Translations under genes and position numbers: made by a program
Part shown: in pieces, positions 52,465 to 62,005 of the stretch
Layout of the letters: each line of letters begins with the position of its first letter
Position numbering within the stretch: the stretch's first letter is position 1
Notes under the pieces: model-generated
What the model saw: the letters and a program-made list of their open reading frames with translations, nothing else
Told to the model about the DNA's origin: nothing
Database searches by the model: none
From: an uncultured Lachnospiraceae bacterium
Lineage (GTDB): Bacteria; Bacillota; Clostridia; Lachnospirales; Lachnospiraceae
Direction of reading: 5' to 3'
Assembly (NCBI GenBank): GCA_951801955.1
Contig: CATOOV010000002.1
Span: 62,001-126,000, forward strand
Length of the DNA stretch: 64,000 bases

Positions 52465-52489
52465 TTCAAAACGCCATCAGCGTTCCTGC
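52465..52489. repeat. Palindrome family copy near the HAD gene end
   Basis: TTCAAAACGCCATCAGCGTT then CCTGC; related to the palindrome at 25034-25058. Confidence 0.55.
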
Positions 52490-52603
52490 GGCGGCACACA
52501 TGTTGGTTTTGCAGCATCTGTAAACATATAAAGGGAAAGATTTTAAGATTTGACGCAGAATATGCGTGACTTCAATCTGAAATAAACAGAACAGGAGACT
52601 GCC

Positions 52604-54601
52604 ATGGAGACAAATTTTTTGCCGATTTGCCGGGAGGACATGGAAAAAAGGAAGATAGGACAATTTGATTTTGTGTATGTAATCGGGGATGCCTACGTGG
52701 ACCATCCTTCTTTTGGACATGCAATTATCAGCCGACTGTTGGAAGCACATGGTTATACTGTGGGCATTATTTCCCAGCCGGATTGGAGGCAAAAGGAAAG
52801 TATTGCGATCTATGGGGAACCTCGGCTTGGATTTTTAGTCAGCGGTGGAAATATGGACTCTATGGTAAACCATTACAGCGTGTCAAAACGGCTTAGGGAA
52901 AGGGATGCATTTACCCCTGGAGGAGTGATGGGAAAACGTCCAGACTATGCCACTGTGGTTTATAGCAATTTAATCCGGCAGACTTACAAGAAGACGCCCA
53001 TTCTGATCGGAGGCGTGGAGGCAAGCCTTAGACGTCTTGCACACTATGACTATTGGAGTAATAAAGTAAAGCGTTCTATTTTGCTGGACAGTGGGGCAGA
53101 CATCCTGATGTATGGCATGGGGGAACGCAGTATCCTTGCATTGGCAGAGTCATTGGACAGCGGACTTTGTGTTTCAGATATTACCTTTGTACCTGGGACA
53201 GTCTATAGGACTCAACAAAAAGAGGATATTTATGATGCCTTGTATCTTCCAGGATTTGAGTTCGTAAAAACAGAAAAACAAGCCTATGCGAAAAGTTTTT
53301 ATCTGCAGTACTGCAACACAGATCCTTTTAGCGGGAGACGTTTGGTGGAGAGCTATCCCAACCATATTTTTGTTGTGCAGAATCCCCCTTCTAAGCCTTT
53401 GACCCAGCAGGAAATGGACGATGTATATGCGCTGCCCTATACACGTACCTATCACCCTTCTTATGAGGCTTTAGGAGGCGTTCCAGCCATTTCAGAAGTA
53501 AAGTTCAGCCTTACCAGCAACCGGGGCTGTTTTGGCGGCTGCAGCTTTTGTGCGCTCACCTTTCATCAAGGACGGATTATTCAATCCAGAAGCCATGATT
53601 CCATTGTGCAGGAAGCAGAGCTTTTGACAAAAGAAAAAGATTTTAAAGGATATATCCACGATGTAGGAGGACCTACTGCAAATTTCCGTTTTCCTGCATG
53701 TGAAAAACAGCTTTCCAAAGGGGCGTGTCCCCAAAAACAATGCCTGTTCCCAAAACCTTGCAGACAGTTAAAGGTGGACCACAAAGATTATTTAAAGTTG
53801 TTGAGAAAACTGCGGAGCCTGCCTGGAGTAAAAAAAGTATTTATCCGATCTGGAATCCGGTTTGATTATGTGCTGGCAGATTCGGACCATACGTTTCTGC
53901 AAGAACTGTGTAAGTATCATGTCAGCGGGCAGCTTAAAGTGGCGCCGGAACATATTTCAGATCAAGTATTGGAAAAAATGGGAAAGCCGAAGGCAGATAT
54001 ATATCATCAATTTGTGCGGGAGTATCAGAAGATCAATGAGAAATTAGGGAAAAAGCAGTATTTGGTTCCCTACCTGATGTCCTCCCATCCTGGCTCTACA
54101 TTGCAGGATGCCGTAAATCTTGCGGAATTTTTGCGAGATCTAGGTTATATGCCAGAACAAGTACAGGATTTTTATCCAACACCTTCTACAATTTCTACCT
54201 GTATGTATTATACTGGTTTAGATCCCCGTACCATGGAACCGGTATATGTAGCTCATAACCCACATGAAAAAGCCATGCAGCGCGCTTTAATCCAATACCG
54301 GGATCCCAAGAATTATGATTTGGTAAAAGAAGCGTTACAAAAAATAGGACGGATCGATTTGATCGGTTATGACAAGAATTGCCTGATACCTCCCAGGAGA
54401 AAAAATAACGGGTCAACCCATGTGCAGGACTATTATGACAGGAATGTAAAAGGACGGAGCAAATCAAAAAAGGTTCTTGGCACAAAAGAAAATTCTGGAA
54501 ATCCGAATAAAAAGAATGAAACATACCAGAATAGGGCTCTTGGCGGCGAGTGGCAGCCCAAAAAGAAAAAGACAATCCGAAATGTCCATAAAAAGAAATA
54601 A
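52604..54601 (+). CDS. YgiQ family radical SAM protein
   Basis: 665 residues, ATG with CAGGAGACTG upstream. The N-terminal half carries YgiQ features (YVIGDAYVDHPSFGHAIIS, FLVSGGNMDSMVNHY, RQTYKKTPILIGGVEASLRR). The radical SAM motif CFGGCSFC lies near 308-315. The rest has VAPEHISDQVLEKMGKP and LMSSHPGSTLQDAVNLAEFL. The C-terminal 50 residues are Lys-rich and disordered. YgiQ proteins are widespread; reaction unknown. Confidence 0.94.
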   Translation: METNFLPICREDMEKRKIGQFDFVYVIGDAYVDHPSFGHAIISRLLEAHGYTVGIISQPDWRQKESIAIYGEPRLGFLVSGGNMDSMVNHYSVSKRLRERDAFTPGGVMGKRPDYATVVYSNLIRQTYKKTPILIGGVEASLRRLAHYDYWSNKVKRSILLDSGADILMYGMGERSILALAESLDSGLCVSDITFVPGTVYRTQQKEDIYDALYLPGFEFVKTEKQAYAKSFYLQYCNTDPFSGRRLVESYPNHIFVVQNPPSKPLTQQEMDDVYALPYTRTYHPSYEALGGVPAISEVKFSLTSNRGCFGGCSFCALTFHQGRIIQSRSHDSIVQEAELLTKEKDFKGYIHDVGGPTANFRFPACEKQLSKGACPQKQCLFPKPCRQLKVDHKDYLKLLRKLRSLPGVKKVFIRSGIRFDYVLADSDHTFLQELCKYHVSGQLKVAPEHISDQVLEKMGKPKADIYHQFVREYQKINEKLGKKQYLVPYLMSSHPGSTLQDAVNLAEFLRDLGYMPEQVQDFYPTPSTISTCMYYTGLDPRTMEPVYVAHNPHEKAMQRALIQYRDPKNYDLVKEALQKIGRIDLIGYDKNCLIPPRRKNNGSTHVQDYYDRNVKGRSKSKKVLGTKENSGNPNKKNETYQNRALGGEWQPKKKKTIRNVHKKK

Positions 54602-54701
54602 ATTTCCCCGATAAGAGCCAAATACCAAGCAGCAAGCCGAGGCATGATTTCATTTGTTTTTACTTTCGTGCGAATAAAGGAACTGATACAGGGAGGAACG
54701 A

Positions 54702-55790
54702 ATGCAAAAGTTTCAGATAGGCAAAAATGAGGCGGGACAAAGGTTTGACAAATACTTAAAAAAACTTTTGTCCAAAGCTCCTGGCAGCTTTATTTACAAG
54801 ATGCTCCGCAAAAAAAATATCAAACTAAATGGAAAAAAAGCGGATGGTTCTGAAAAACTGAATATCAAAGATACCGTGGAATTGTTTTTGTCCGAGGATA
54901 CCTTTTCAAAATTTGCGTCCCCCATGTTGGAATCTGATGAAATCTCTTCTGGTGGACAGCAGGAAAACAGCCAGGATTACCCTTATATCCCTTTGGATAT
55001 TATCTATGAGGATGAAGATATTTTAGTAATCAATAAACCTTCTGGGATGTTATCCCAAAAGGCGAAACCAGATGATCTTTCAGCAAATGAATATATCATT
55101 GGTTATCTTTTGAATCAGCATACGATCTCTAAGAAGGATTTGGCAACTTTCCGCCCGTCCATCTGCAACCGCTTAGACCGGAATACTTCTGGGCTTTTAA
55201 TTGCAGGAAAAAGTCTGAAAGGGCTTCAGGATATGGCAGGGCAGTTAAATAACCGTTCTGTTGAGAAATATTATTGTTGTCTTGTAAAAGGACAAGTTAC
55301 GAAATATCAGGTGATAGAAGGGTGGCTGCAAAAAGAAAATGCCAGCAACCAAGTAAAGATATTCGGCTCCAAAATGCCAGGGAGCAAATATATTAAAACA
55401 GCATATACCGCATTGAGTTGCTTTTTGCGCTCTGATTTAAACGGTATGAATAAACAAGGGGCTGCCGATGGAAGTGTAAGCAAAAAAGAGAGGGAACTGG
55501 AATCTTATACTTTATTGGAGGTACACCTGGTCACAGGGCGTTCCCATCAGATCAGGGCGCATCTCGCCTCAATCGGGCACCCTATTGTGGGAGATTCAAA
55601 ATATGGAGACAAAACAGTAAATGACTGGTTCTATCAGCATTATCAAATCCGTTCCCAGATGCTTCACGCATACCGCATGAAAATGCAGGATGGCAGGGAG
55701 CTGCGGGCTCCAATGGGAGAAGAATTTCAACGGGTGATTCCGTTAGGCAAAGAGGAGGACATATGGCAACATGGAATTCACGAGGACTGA
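54702..55790 (+). CDS. RluA-family pseudouridine synthase
   Basis: 362 residues. An S4-like N-terminus (QRFDKYLKKLL; FIYKMLRKKNIKLNGKKADG) precedes the catalytic domain: IIYEDEDILVINKPSGML, RLDRNTSGLLIAGKS near 157 with the catalytic Asp, and VTGRSHQIRAHLASIGHPI. RluC/RluD class; target uridines undetermined. GGGAGGAACG precedes the ATG. Overlaps recU by 28 bases. Confidence 0.93.
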   Translation: MQKFQIGKNEAGQRFDKYLKKLLSKAPGSFIYKMLRKKNIKLNGKKADGSEKLNIKDTVELFLSEDTFSKFASPMLESDEISSGGQQENSQDYPYIPLDIIYEDEDILVINKPSGMLSQKAKPDDLSANEYIIGYLLNQHTISKKDLATFRPSICNRLDRNTSGLLIAGKSLKGLQDMAGQLNNRSVEKYYCCLVKGQVTKYQVIEGWLQKENASNQVKIFGSKMPGSKYIKTAYTALSCFLRSDLNGMNKQGAADGSVSKKERELESYTLLEVHLVTGRSHQIRAHLASIGHPIVGDSKYGDKTVNDWFYQHYQIRSQMLHAYRMKMQDGRELRAPMGEEFQRVIPLGKEEDIWQHGIHED

Positions 55791-56296
55791 GAGGTTCCAC
55801 ACTGGAAGAATTTATAAATCTTACCAATGAAAAGTACGAGGAACATGGGCTTGCGCTGATTCAAAAGGTTCCAACGCCTATTACCCCTATCAATATTGAC
55901 AAGGACAATCATCATATTACACTTGCCTATTTTGACCAAAAGAGTACCGTAGATTATATTGGCGCTGTACAGGGGATTCCCATATGTTTTGATGCAAAAG
56001 AATGTCATACTGATACGTTTCCCCTGCAAAATATACATCCTCACCAAGTACATTTTATGGAGAAATTTGAAAAACAGCAGGGAGTGGCATTTCTGCTGAT
56101 TTTTTATTCCCACCGAAATGAGAGTTACTATCTTCGCTTTCAAAAAATGATGGAATTTTGGAATCGTGCTGCGGAGGGCGGCAGAAAAAGTTTTCGATAT
56201 GAGGAACTGGAAGGGGAATATTTTTTGAAATCAAAAGGAGGTATTTTAGTTCCATATCTGGATGCCATACAAAAGGATCTGGAAATGCGGGAATAA
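55763..56296 (+). CDS. recU: Holliday junction resolvase RecU
   Basis: 177 residues. RecU resolves recombination intermediates in Firmicutes. NSRGLRGSTLEEFINLTNEKY and the nuclease core STVDYIGAVQGIPICFDAKE are recognisable; the usual EAK reads DAK. AEGGRKSFRYEEL toward the end fits the family. AAAGAGGAGG precedes the ATG inside the previous gene, so the two are co-translated. recU usually neighbours pbp1A; here it does not. Confidence 0.9.
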   Translation: MATWNSRGLRGSTLEEFINLTNEKYEEHGLALIQKVPTPITPINIDKDNHHITLAYFDQKSTVDYIGAVQGIPICFDAKECHTDTFPLQNIHPHQVHFMEKFEKQQGVAFLLIFYSHRNESYYLRFQKMMEFWNRAAEGGRKSFRYEELEGEYFLKSKGGILVPYLDAIQKDLEMRE

Positions 56297-56647
56297 ACAT
56301 GAGAATCTATGTTTGTTTCCAGGAACTATTGATAAACGTTGATATAAGGAATATAATTACATTACAAACACTTGGAATGCTGGATTCAATCCCCTGGAAA
56401 ACTTTTCGGGAGCCATTCAAAAAAGGTTGACTTTTTTATCTTTCTCCTATATAATATGCGTGTTTTAACTAGACAATTTAATATGGTAGCGTGATAAAGT
56501 ATCGTTTGGATTTTATTGCGTAAATTTATGAGACACTCTGCGAGGATGGGGAAGGGGTTCGTGCATGTACCATGCCAGCGAATGTTGAGCCAAATCCCAT
56601 GGCAAGAATCGCAGGGGTGAGTTTGGAATCAGAAAGGATATTTACAT
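56297..56647. other. Intergenic region and his leader
   Basis: Contains a near-perfect sigma-A promoter (56427-56455) and an untranslated leader of about 185 bases. A 30-codon frame (ATG 56530 to TGA at 56621) has only two His codons. No T-box motif (TGGNACCGCG) was found. Confidence 0.5.
56427..56455 (+). promoter_or_regulatory. Promoter of the his operon
   Basis: TTGACT, exactly 17 bases, TATAAT. Transcription would begin near 56462. Confidence 0.8.
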
Positions 56648-57835
56648 ATGGAACGCAAATTACTACACACACCAGAAGGTGTCCGGGATATCTATAACAT
56701 GGAATGTGCAAGAAAGCTTATTTTGCAGGATAATCTGCATGATTTGCTGAAAAAGTATGGTTATCATGCAATTGAGACGCCCACATTTGAATTTTTTGAT
56801 ATTTTTAGCCGGGAAATTGGTACAACCCCATCGAAAGATTTATATAAATTTTTTGACCGTGAAGGAAATACGTTGGTGCTCCGTCCTGATATGACCCCTT
56901 CCATTGCAAGGTGTGTGGCTAAATATTATGGAGATGAAGAATTTCCTGTGCGTCTTTGTTATATGGGAAATACCTTTATTAATAACAGCAGCTACCAGGG
57001 CAGGTTAAAGGAAAATACTCAGCTTGGGGCAGAATTGGTGGGAGACAATTCTGTCGCTGCTGATGCAGAAATTCTTGCCCTTGTTGTAAATGCGCTGAAA
57101 ACAGCCGGATTAAAGGAATTTCAGATTGGCGTAGGGCATGTGGATTTTTTCCGTGGACTGGTACATGCCGCGGAGTTAAAAGAAGATCTGGAAAATGAAT
57201 TGATTACACTGATTTCCAATAAAAATTTTTTCGGAGTGGAAGAACTGATGGATTCCCTTCATCTTCCAAAACCTTTAAAAGAACTGTTTTCTATGCTCGG
57301 CAGTCTGAGTATGACAGAGGATATGCTGAAACGGGCAAAAGAATTATCAGAAGGATTTCCATTGATTCTAAAGGCTTTGAGACGTTTGGAGGAGCTGATG
57401 CAGGTTTTATCTTGCTATGGGGTGCAGCATTATGTTTCCATCGAACCTGGAATGCTCAGCAGTTATCATTATTATACAGGGATTATCTTTGCAGGGTATA
57501 CATTTGGCAGCGGAGAACCAATTGTAAAAGGCGGTCGTTATGATCATCTTATAGATTATTTTGGAAAACATGCGCCTTCTATTGGGTTTGCAGTAGTAAT
57601 TGACCAGCTTTTAGCCGCATTATCCAGACAAAAAATTGAGATTCCAACAGACAGCAGCCAGACTTTAATTGTATATTCGAAAGAAAAACAGGACGATGCC
57701 ATTCAAAAAGCGGTATCTTTGCGGGAGCAGGGAAGAGGTGCATCTTTAGTGCTGCGGCAGGAAGGCAGGACAAATGAAGAATATCACTCTTATGCAGGAC
57801 GTATGCATATGCAGGAGGTTGTTTTTCTTTCTTAA
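56648..57835 (+). CDS. hisZ: ATP phosphoribosyltransferase regulatory subunit
   Basis: 395 residues, histidyl-tRNA synthetase-like but without tRNA charging. HisZ joins the short HisG to form the first enzyme of histidine synthesis. Class II features: TPEGVRDIYNMEC, HAIETPTFEFFDIF, LRPDMTPSIARCVAKYY and GGRYDHLIDYFGKHAPSIGF. AAAGGATATTTAC before the ATG. First gene of hisZGDB(IE). Confidence 0.95.
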   Translation: MERKLLHTPEGVRDIYNMECARKLILQDNLHDLLKKYGYHAIETPTFEFFDIFSREIGTTPSKDLYKFFDREGNTLVLRPDMTPSIARCVAKYYGDEEFPVRLCYMGNTFINNSSYQGRLKENTQLGAELVGDNSVAADAEILALVVNALKTAGLKEFQIGVGHVDFFRGLVHAAELKEDLENELITLISNKNFFGVEELMDSLHLPKPLKELFSMLGSLSMTEDMLKRAKELSEGFPLILKALRRLEELMQVLSCYGVQHYVSIEPGMLSSYHYYTGIIFAGYTFGSGEPIVKGGRYDHLIDYFGKHAPSIGFAVVIDQLLAALSRQKIEIPTDSSQTLIVYSKEKQDDAIQKAVSLREQGRGASLVLRQEGRTNEEYHSYAGRMHMQEVVFLS

Positions 57836-57885
57836 GAACGTTGGGTACACTGGTGCAATCATATCGAGCATAGATGGCGGAAAGA

Positions 57886-57955
57886 GTGAAAGAATTTGTT
57901 AATCCTTTCACTAATTACCTGTATGTGCTGAAAAACGTACAGAATGGAGGAAAAC
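57886..57955 (+). promoter_or_regulatory. Repeated two-hairpin leader, copy C (hisG)
   Basis: GTGAAAG / CTTTCAC hairpin, then TAATTACCTG and the second hairpin CTGTATGT / ACGTACAG around GCTGAAAA, then AATGGAGGAAAAC before the hisG ATG. Confidence 0.8.
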
Positions 57956-58594
57956 ATGAGATATTTAACATTTGCATTGGGGAAAGGGCGTCTGGCAAGA
58001 CAAACCCTGGAAACTTTTGAAAAAATAGGAATTACCTGTCAGGAAATGAAAGATAAGGATACAAGAAAACTAATTTTTGTAAACGAAGAATTGAAATTAA
58101 AATTTTTTCTTGCAAAAGGTCCAGATGTTCCCACATATGTGGAATATGGGGCGGCAGATATCGGTGTGGTAGGAAAAGACACAATTTTAGAGGAGGCACG
58201 CAATATCTATGAGGTTTTGGATTTGGGATTTGGCAAATGCCGGATGTGCGTCTGCGGTCCCAAGAAAGCACAGGAATTGTTGCAGCATCATGAATTGATT
58301 CGGGTTGCCACTAAGTATCCCAGAATTGCCAAAGATTATTTTTACAATAAAAAGCATCAAACAGTAGAAATCATCAAATTAAACGGCTCCATTGAGCTTG
58401 CGCCGATTGTCGGCCTATCTGAGGTGATTGTAGATATCGTAGAGACAGGTTCTACCCTGCGGGAAAATGGATTGGGTGTGCTGGAAGAGGTTTGCCCTCT
58501 TTCCGCTCGGATGGTGGTAAACCAAGTCAGTATGAAAATGGAAAATGAACGTATTACAAAATTGATTCGGGATCTCAAAGAAGTCCTTTTGTAA
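57956..58594 (+). CDS. hisG: ATP phosphoribosyltransferase catalytic subunit, short form
   Basis: 212 residues from the ATG at 57956 (GGAGGAAAAC upstream). Condenses ATP and PRPP. The short HisG lacks the C-terminal regulatory domain and needs HisZ, which is encoded just upstream. Signatures: [28 protein letters not shown] and the PRPP loop [18 protein letters not shown]. Separated from hisZ by the repeated leader. Confidence 0.96.
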   Translation: MRYLTFALGKGRLARQTLETFEKIGITCQEMKDKDTRKLIFVNEELKLKFFLAKGPDVPTYVEYGAADIGVVGKDTILEEARNIYEVLDLGFGKCRMCVCGPKKAQELLQHHELIRVATKYPRIAKDYFYNKKHQTVEIIKLNGSIELAPIVGLSEVIVDIVETGSTLRENGLGVLEEVCPLSARMVVNQVSMKMENERITKLIRDLKEVLL

Positions 58595-58670
58595 TATTCA
58601 AAATGCTGCCCATGATATAATCGGGAGCCATCTCCCAACTGATATACCAAAACAGATAAGGAGAAAACCT

Positions 58671-59966
58671 ATGAGAATATTAAAATTAACAGAGGGTTCC
58701 AGAAATAACCTTTTGGAAGATCTTTTAAAACGAAGCCCAAACAGCTATAAACAATATGAGGAACGTGTACATACCATTATTGAAAAGGTGCGCAGTGAAC
58801 GTGACCAGGCTGTTTTTCAATATACCAAACAATTTGATGGCGCACAGGTCAATGCGCAAAATATTCAAGTGGCCAGGGAAGAAATTGGCGAGGCATACCG
58901 CCTGGTAGATGGCAAATTGATCACAGTTATGAAAAAATCCCTGGAAAATATCAAAGCGTACCATGAAAAACAAAAGCAATACAGTTGGTTTGACAGCAGA
59001 CCAGATGGTGTAATGCTGGGACAGAAAGTTACCCCTATTGCTCGTGTGGGAGTGTATGTGCCAGGAGGAAAAGCTGCTTATCCATCTTCTGTATTGATGA
59101 ACGTACTTCCGGCAAAGGTAGCAGGGGTGGAAAAGATTGTAATGACTACTCCCTGTAACAAAGAAGGAAAGGTAAATCCAGCAACTCTCGTGGCTGCAGA
59201 TCTTGCCGGTGTGGATGAGATCTATAAAGTGGGAGGCGCCCATGCCATCGCGGCACTTGCCTTTGGAACAGAGAGTATTCCAAAGGTTGATAAAATTGTA
59301 GGACCTGGAAATATTTATGTGGCTCTTGCTAAGAAAGCAGTGTTTGGACACGTAAGTATTGATTCCATTGCAGGACCAAGTGAAATTCTGGTTCTGGCAG
59401 ATGAAACGGCAAATCCAAGGTACGCAGCGGCAGATCTGTTATCCCAGGCAGAGCATGATGAATTGGCAAGTGCAATTTTAATTACCACCAGCCTGCAGTT
59501 TGCCCAGCAGGTATCCCAAGAGATAGACAAATTTACGGCAGAGCTTTCACGAAAAGAAATTATAGAAAAATCTCTGGAAAATTATGGTTATATTTTAGTG
59601 GCAGAAAATCTGGATGAGGCAATTGATACATGCAATGAAATTGCATCCGAACATTTGGAAATTTTAACGGCAAATCCTTTTGAAGTTATGATGAAGATAA
59701 AAAATGCGGGCGCTATATTTTTGGGAGAATATTCCAGCGAACCATTGGGTGATTATTTTGCAGGACCTAACCATGTGCTTCCAACCAATGGGACAGCGAA
59801 ATTTTTCTCTCCATTAGGGGTAGATGATTTTATTAAGAAATCTAGCATTATTTCTTATTCCAAAGAGGCTCTAGAGCCCATTTGCCAGGATATTATACAG
59901 TTTGCTTCCTCAGAACAGTTGACGGCACATGCAAATTCCATTAAAGTAAGATTTGAAGAATCATAA
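58671..59966 (+). CDS. hisD: Histidinol dehydrogenase
   Basis: 431 residues. Two-step NAD-dependent oxidation of histidinol to histidine. RVGVYVPGGKAAYPSSVLMN, AHAIAALAFGTESIPKVDKI, VGPGNIYVALAK, DLLSQAEHDELASA and the catalytic NEIASEHLEILT with Glu-His pair are intact. AAGGAGAAAACC before the ATG. Confidence 0.97.
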   Translation: MRILKLTEGSRNNLLEDLLKRSPNSYKQYEERVHTIIEKVRSERDQAVFQYTKQFDGAQVNAQNIQVAREEIGEAYRLVDGKLITVMKKSLENIKAYHEKQKQYSWFDSRPDGVMLGQKVTPIARVGVYVPGGKAAYPSSVLMNVLPAKVAGVEKIVMTTPCNKEGKVNPATLVAADLAGVDEIYKVGGAHAIAALAFGTESIPKVDKIVGPGNIYVALAKKAVFGHVSIDSIAGPSEILVLADETANPRYAAADLLSQAEHDELASAILITTSLQFAQQVSQEIDKFTAELSRKEIIEKSLENYGYILVAENLDEAIDTCNEIASEHLEILTANPFEVMMKIKNAGAIFLGEYSSEPLGDYFAGPNHVLPTNGTAKFFSPLGVDDFIKKSSIISYSKEALEPICQDIIQFASSEQLTAHANSIKVRFEES

Positions 59967-60013
59967 AACCAGGACTCTGGTTTATCTTCATGGCAAATAA
60001 GGCAAGTATGCAG

Positions 60014-60065
60014 AAGTGCACCTGACATGCCGAATGGCATGACAGGGCGCCCTTTAGGTGTACTT
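60014..60065 (+). other. Nested hairpin structure between hisD and hisB
   Basis: Outer stem AAGTGCACCT (60014-60023) / AGGTGTACTT (60056-60065); inner hairpin CATGCC-GAAT-GGCATG (60026-60041) and the palindrome GGGCGCCC (60045-60052). Lies 40 bases before hisB. Confidence 0.55.
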
Positions 60066-60104
60066 TAATTACGCAAAAGAATAAGTAGGAAATGAGGAAT
60101 CATA

Positions 60105-60698
60105 ATGTCAGCAGAAAGAATTGCCAGGCAGCACCGAAAGACAAAAGAAACAGATATCAGCCTGACCTTAAATTTGGATGGGAGTGGAAATACAGAGCTG
60201 AATACAGGGATCGGTTTTTTTGACCATATGCTGGACGGATTTGCACGTCATGGCTTTTTTGACCTTAAGGTCCAAGTGGAGGGGGATCTGATTGTAGATA
60301 CGCATCATTCCATTGAAGATACAGGAATTGTCATGGGAAATGCCATTCGGTTTGCTGCAAGGGATAAAAGAGGATTAAAGCGTTATGGAAGCTGTATTCT
60401 GCCTATGGATGAAACTTTGGTGCTCTGTGCTATTGATCTGGGCGGAAGACCATATTTTTCTTTTGAAGGTGAATTTACCGCTGAAAGGATTGGATATATG
60501 GAAACAGAGATGGTGCGGGAATTTTTTTATGCAATATCCTATAGTGCAGGAATGAATCTCCATATGAAAATTTTATCTGGAACCAACAACCATCATATGG
60601 TGGAAGCTCTCTTTAAGGCATTCGGGCGCGCTTTGGATGAGGCAACCGGAAAAGATCCCAGAACAACAGATATTATGTCAACGAAAGGTAGTTTATAG
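60105..60698 (+). CDS. hisB: Imidazoleglycerol-phosphate dehydratase
   Basis: 197 residues, the monofunctional form without the phosphatase domain. Mn-dependent. TGIGFFDHMLDGFARHG, DTHHSIEDTGIVMG and the C-terminal GTNNHHMVEALFKAFGRAL carry the metal-binding His. GAGGAATCATA lies before the ATG. The HisIE gene starts 8 bases later. Confidence 0.97.
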   Translation: MSAERIARQHRKTKETDISLTLNLDGSGNTELNTGIGFFDHMLDGFARHGFFDLKVQVEGDLIVDTHHSIEDTGIVMGNAIRFAARDKRGLKRYGSCILPMDETLVLCAIDLGGRPYFSFEGEFTAERIGYMETEMVREFFYAISYSAGMNLHMKILSGTNNHHMVEALFKAFGRALDEATGKDPRTTDIMSTKGSL

Positions 60699-60706
60699 GT
60701 GAAATT

Positions 60707-61987
60707 ATGGAATACAAAAACCTAATTGCCACGATTTATTTAAAAAACGGCGTGGCAGTAAAAGGACGGGGGAATATGGAAAGCGCCGGAGACTGGAAAG
60801 AACTGGCGAAGGTGTATAATGACAGCGGTGTTGATAAATTGTATGTGTTTGACCTTGCTGATACGGAAAAAGAACACGACATCAATCTGCATGCCCTCAA
60901 GGAATTGTGCCATATCATCGAAATACCGATTTATGGCGCTGGACGTATTGAACATCTGGAAGATATCAAAAAAATACTTTATGCTGGCTGCAAAGGCGTG
61001 ATTTTGGATAGTTCCAGACATGATATTATTCGGTTGGCAGAAGAAGGTGCAAGAAGGTTTGGAAAAGAAAAAATTTTGATCTCTATGGAAACCGTAGATC
61101 TGATCTTTAAACATAAAAAAGAAGTACAGGAACACATTCACAAATTGGTAGTGTTAAATGAGGATATTGTAGAATCACTGGAAAATATCACAAATCTTCC
61201 CTTTAGCGTAATTATTTCCAGTGATAATAAAAAGCACTGGATACAGATTTTGAAAAAAGAATGTGTGACGGGTATGGGAGGGGATTATGTCAGCAATCCC
61301 AATACAGATGTGATGAATTTAAAAATTCTTCTTGCCCAGCAAGGGATTGAGACACGGAAATTCAAATCTTCTATGCAGTGGTCAGAGTTCAAATTGAATG
61401 GAGATGGTATGATTCCTGTAATTGTGCAGGATTATCAAACTTGCGAAGTGTTAATGCTCGCCTATATGAATGAGGAAGCATACCACACGACCCTTGCATT
61501 GGGAAAAATGGCATATTACAGCCGAAGCCGGAAGAAATTGTGGATAAAAGGAGAAACTTCTGGTCATTACCAGTACGTCAAATCCTTGACCATTGACTGT
61601 GACAAAGATACCATTCTTGCCAAAGTATCTCAAGTAGGCGTGGCATGCCATACAGGAAACCCTACTTGTTTCTTTCAGGAATTAGTAAAAAAAGAGTATT
61701 CCAGCAAAAATCCATTAAATATATTCCAGGATATTTTTCATGTTATTTCTGAAAGAAAACTGAATCCCAGGGATGGTTCTTATACAAATTATCTCTTTGA
61801 CAAAGGCTTGGATAAAATTTTGAAAAAGATTGGTGAAGAAGCCACAGAGATTGTGATTGCCTCAAAAAATCCAGAACTGGAAGAGGTTAAATATGAGATT
61901 TCTGACTTGCTGTATCACTTGATTGTCTTGATGGTTGAAACAGGCATTACCTGGGAGGATATTGTAGAGGAATTAAATAGAAGATAA
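60707..61987 (+). CDS. hisIE: HisIE with an extra N-terminal HisF/HisA-like domain
   Basis: 426 residues in three parts. Residues 1-about 205 look like a TIM barrel of the HisA/HisF kind (YLKNGVAVKGRGNMESAGDW; DKLYVFDLADTEKEHDINLH; PIYGAGRIEHLEDIKK), but the first catalytic Asp (normally xxxDLKxG/CLDVKxGRVVKG) is replaced: it reads IYLKNGVAVKG. Residues about 225-330 are PR-AMP cyclohydrolase HisI (YYSRSRKKLWIKGETSGHYQ; DCDKDTILAKV, ACHTG with Zn cysteines). The last 85 residues are PR-ATP pyrophosphatase HisE (KIGEEATEIVIASKNPE). The first domain is probably non-catalytic; role unknown. Terminator follows. Confidence 0.92.
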   Translation: MEYKNLIATIYLKNGVAVKGRGNMESAGDWKELAKVYNDSGVDKLYVFDLADTEKEHDINLHALKELCHIIEIPIYGAGRIEHLEDIKKILYAGCKGVILDSSRHDIIRLAEEGARRFGKEKILISMETVDLIFKHKKEVQEHIHKLVVLNEDIVESLENITNLPFSVIISSDNKKHWIQILKKECVTGMGGDYVSNPNTDVMNLKILLAQQGIETRKFKSSMQWSEFKLNGDGMIPVIVQDYQTCEVLMLAYMNEEAYHTTLALGKMAYYSRSRKKLWIKGETSGHYQYVKSLTIDCDKDTILAKVSQVGVACHTGNPTCFFQELVKKEYSSKNPLNIFQDIFHVISERKLNPRDGSYTNYLFDKGLDKILKKIGEEATEIVIASKNPELEEVKYEISDLLYHLIVLMVETGITWEDIVEELNRR

Positions 61988-62005
61988 AGATGTTTTTCTG
62001 ACCTT

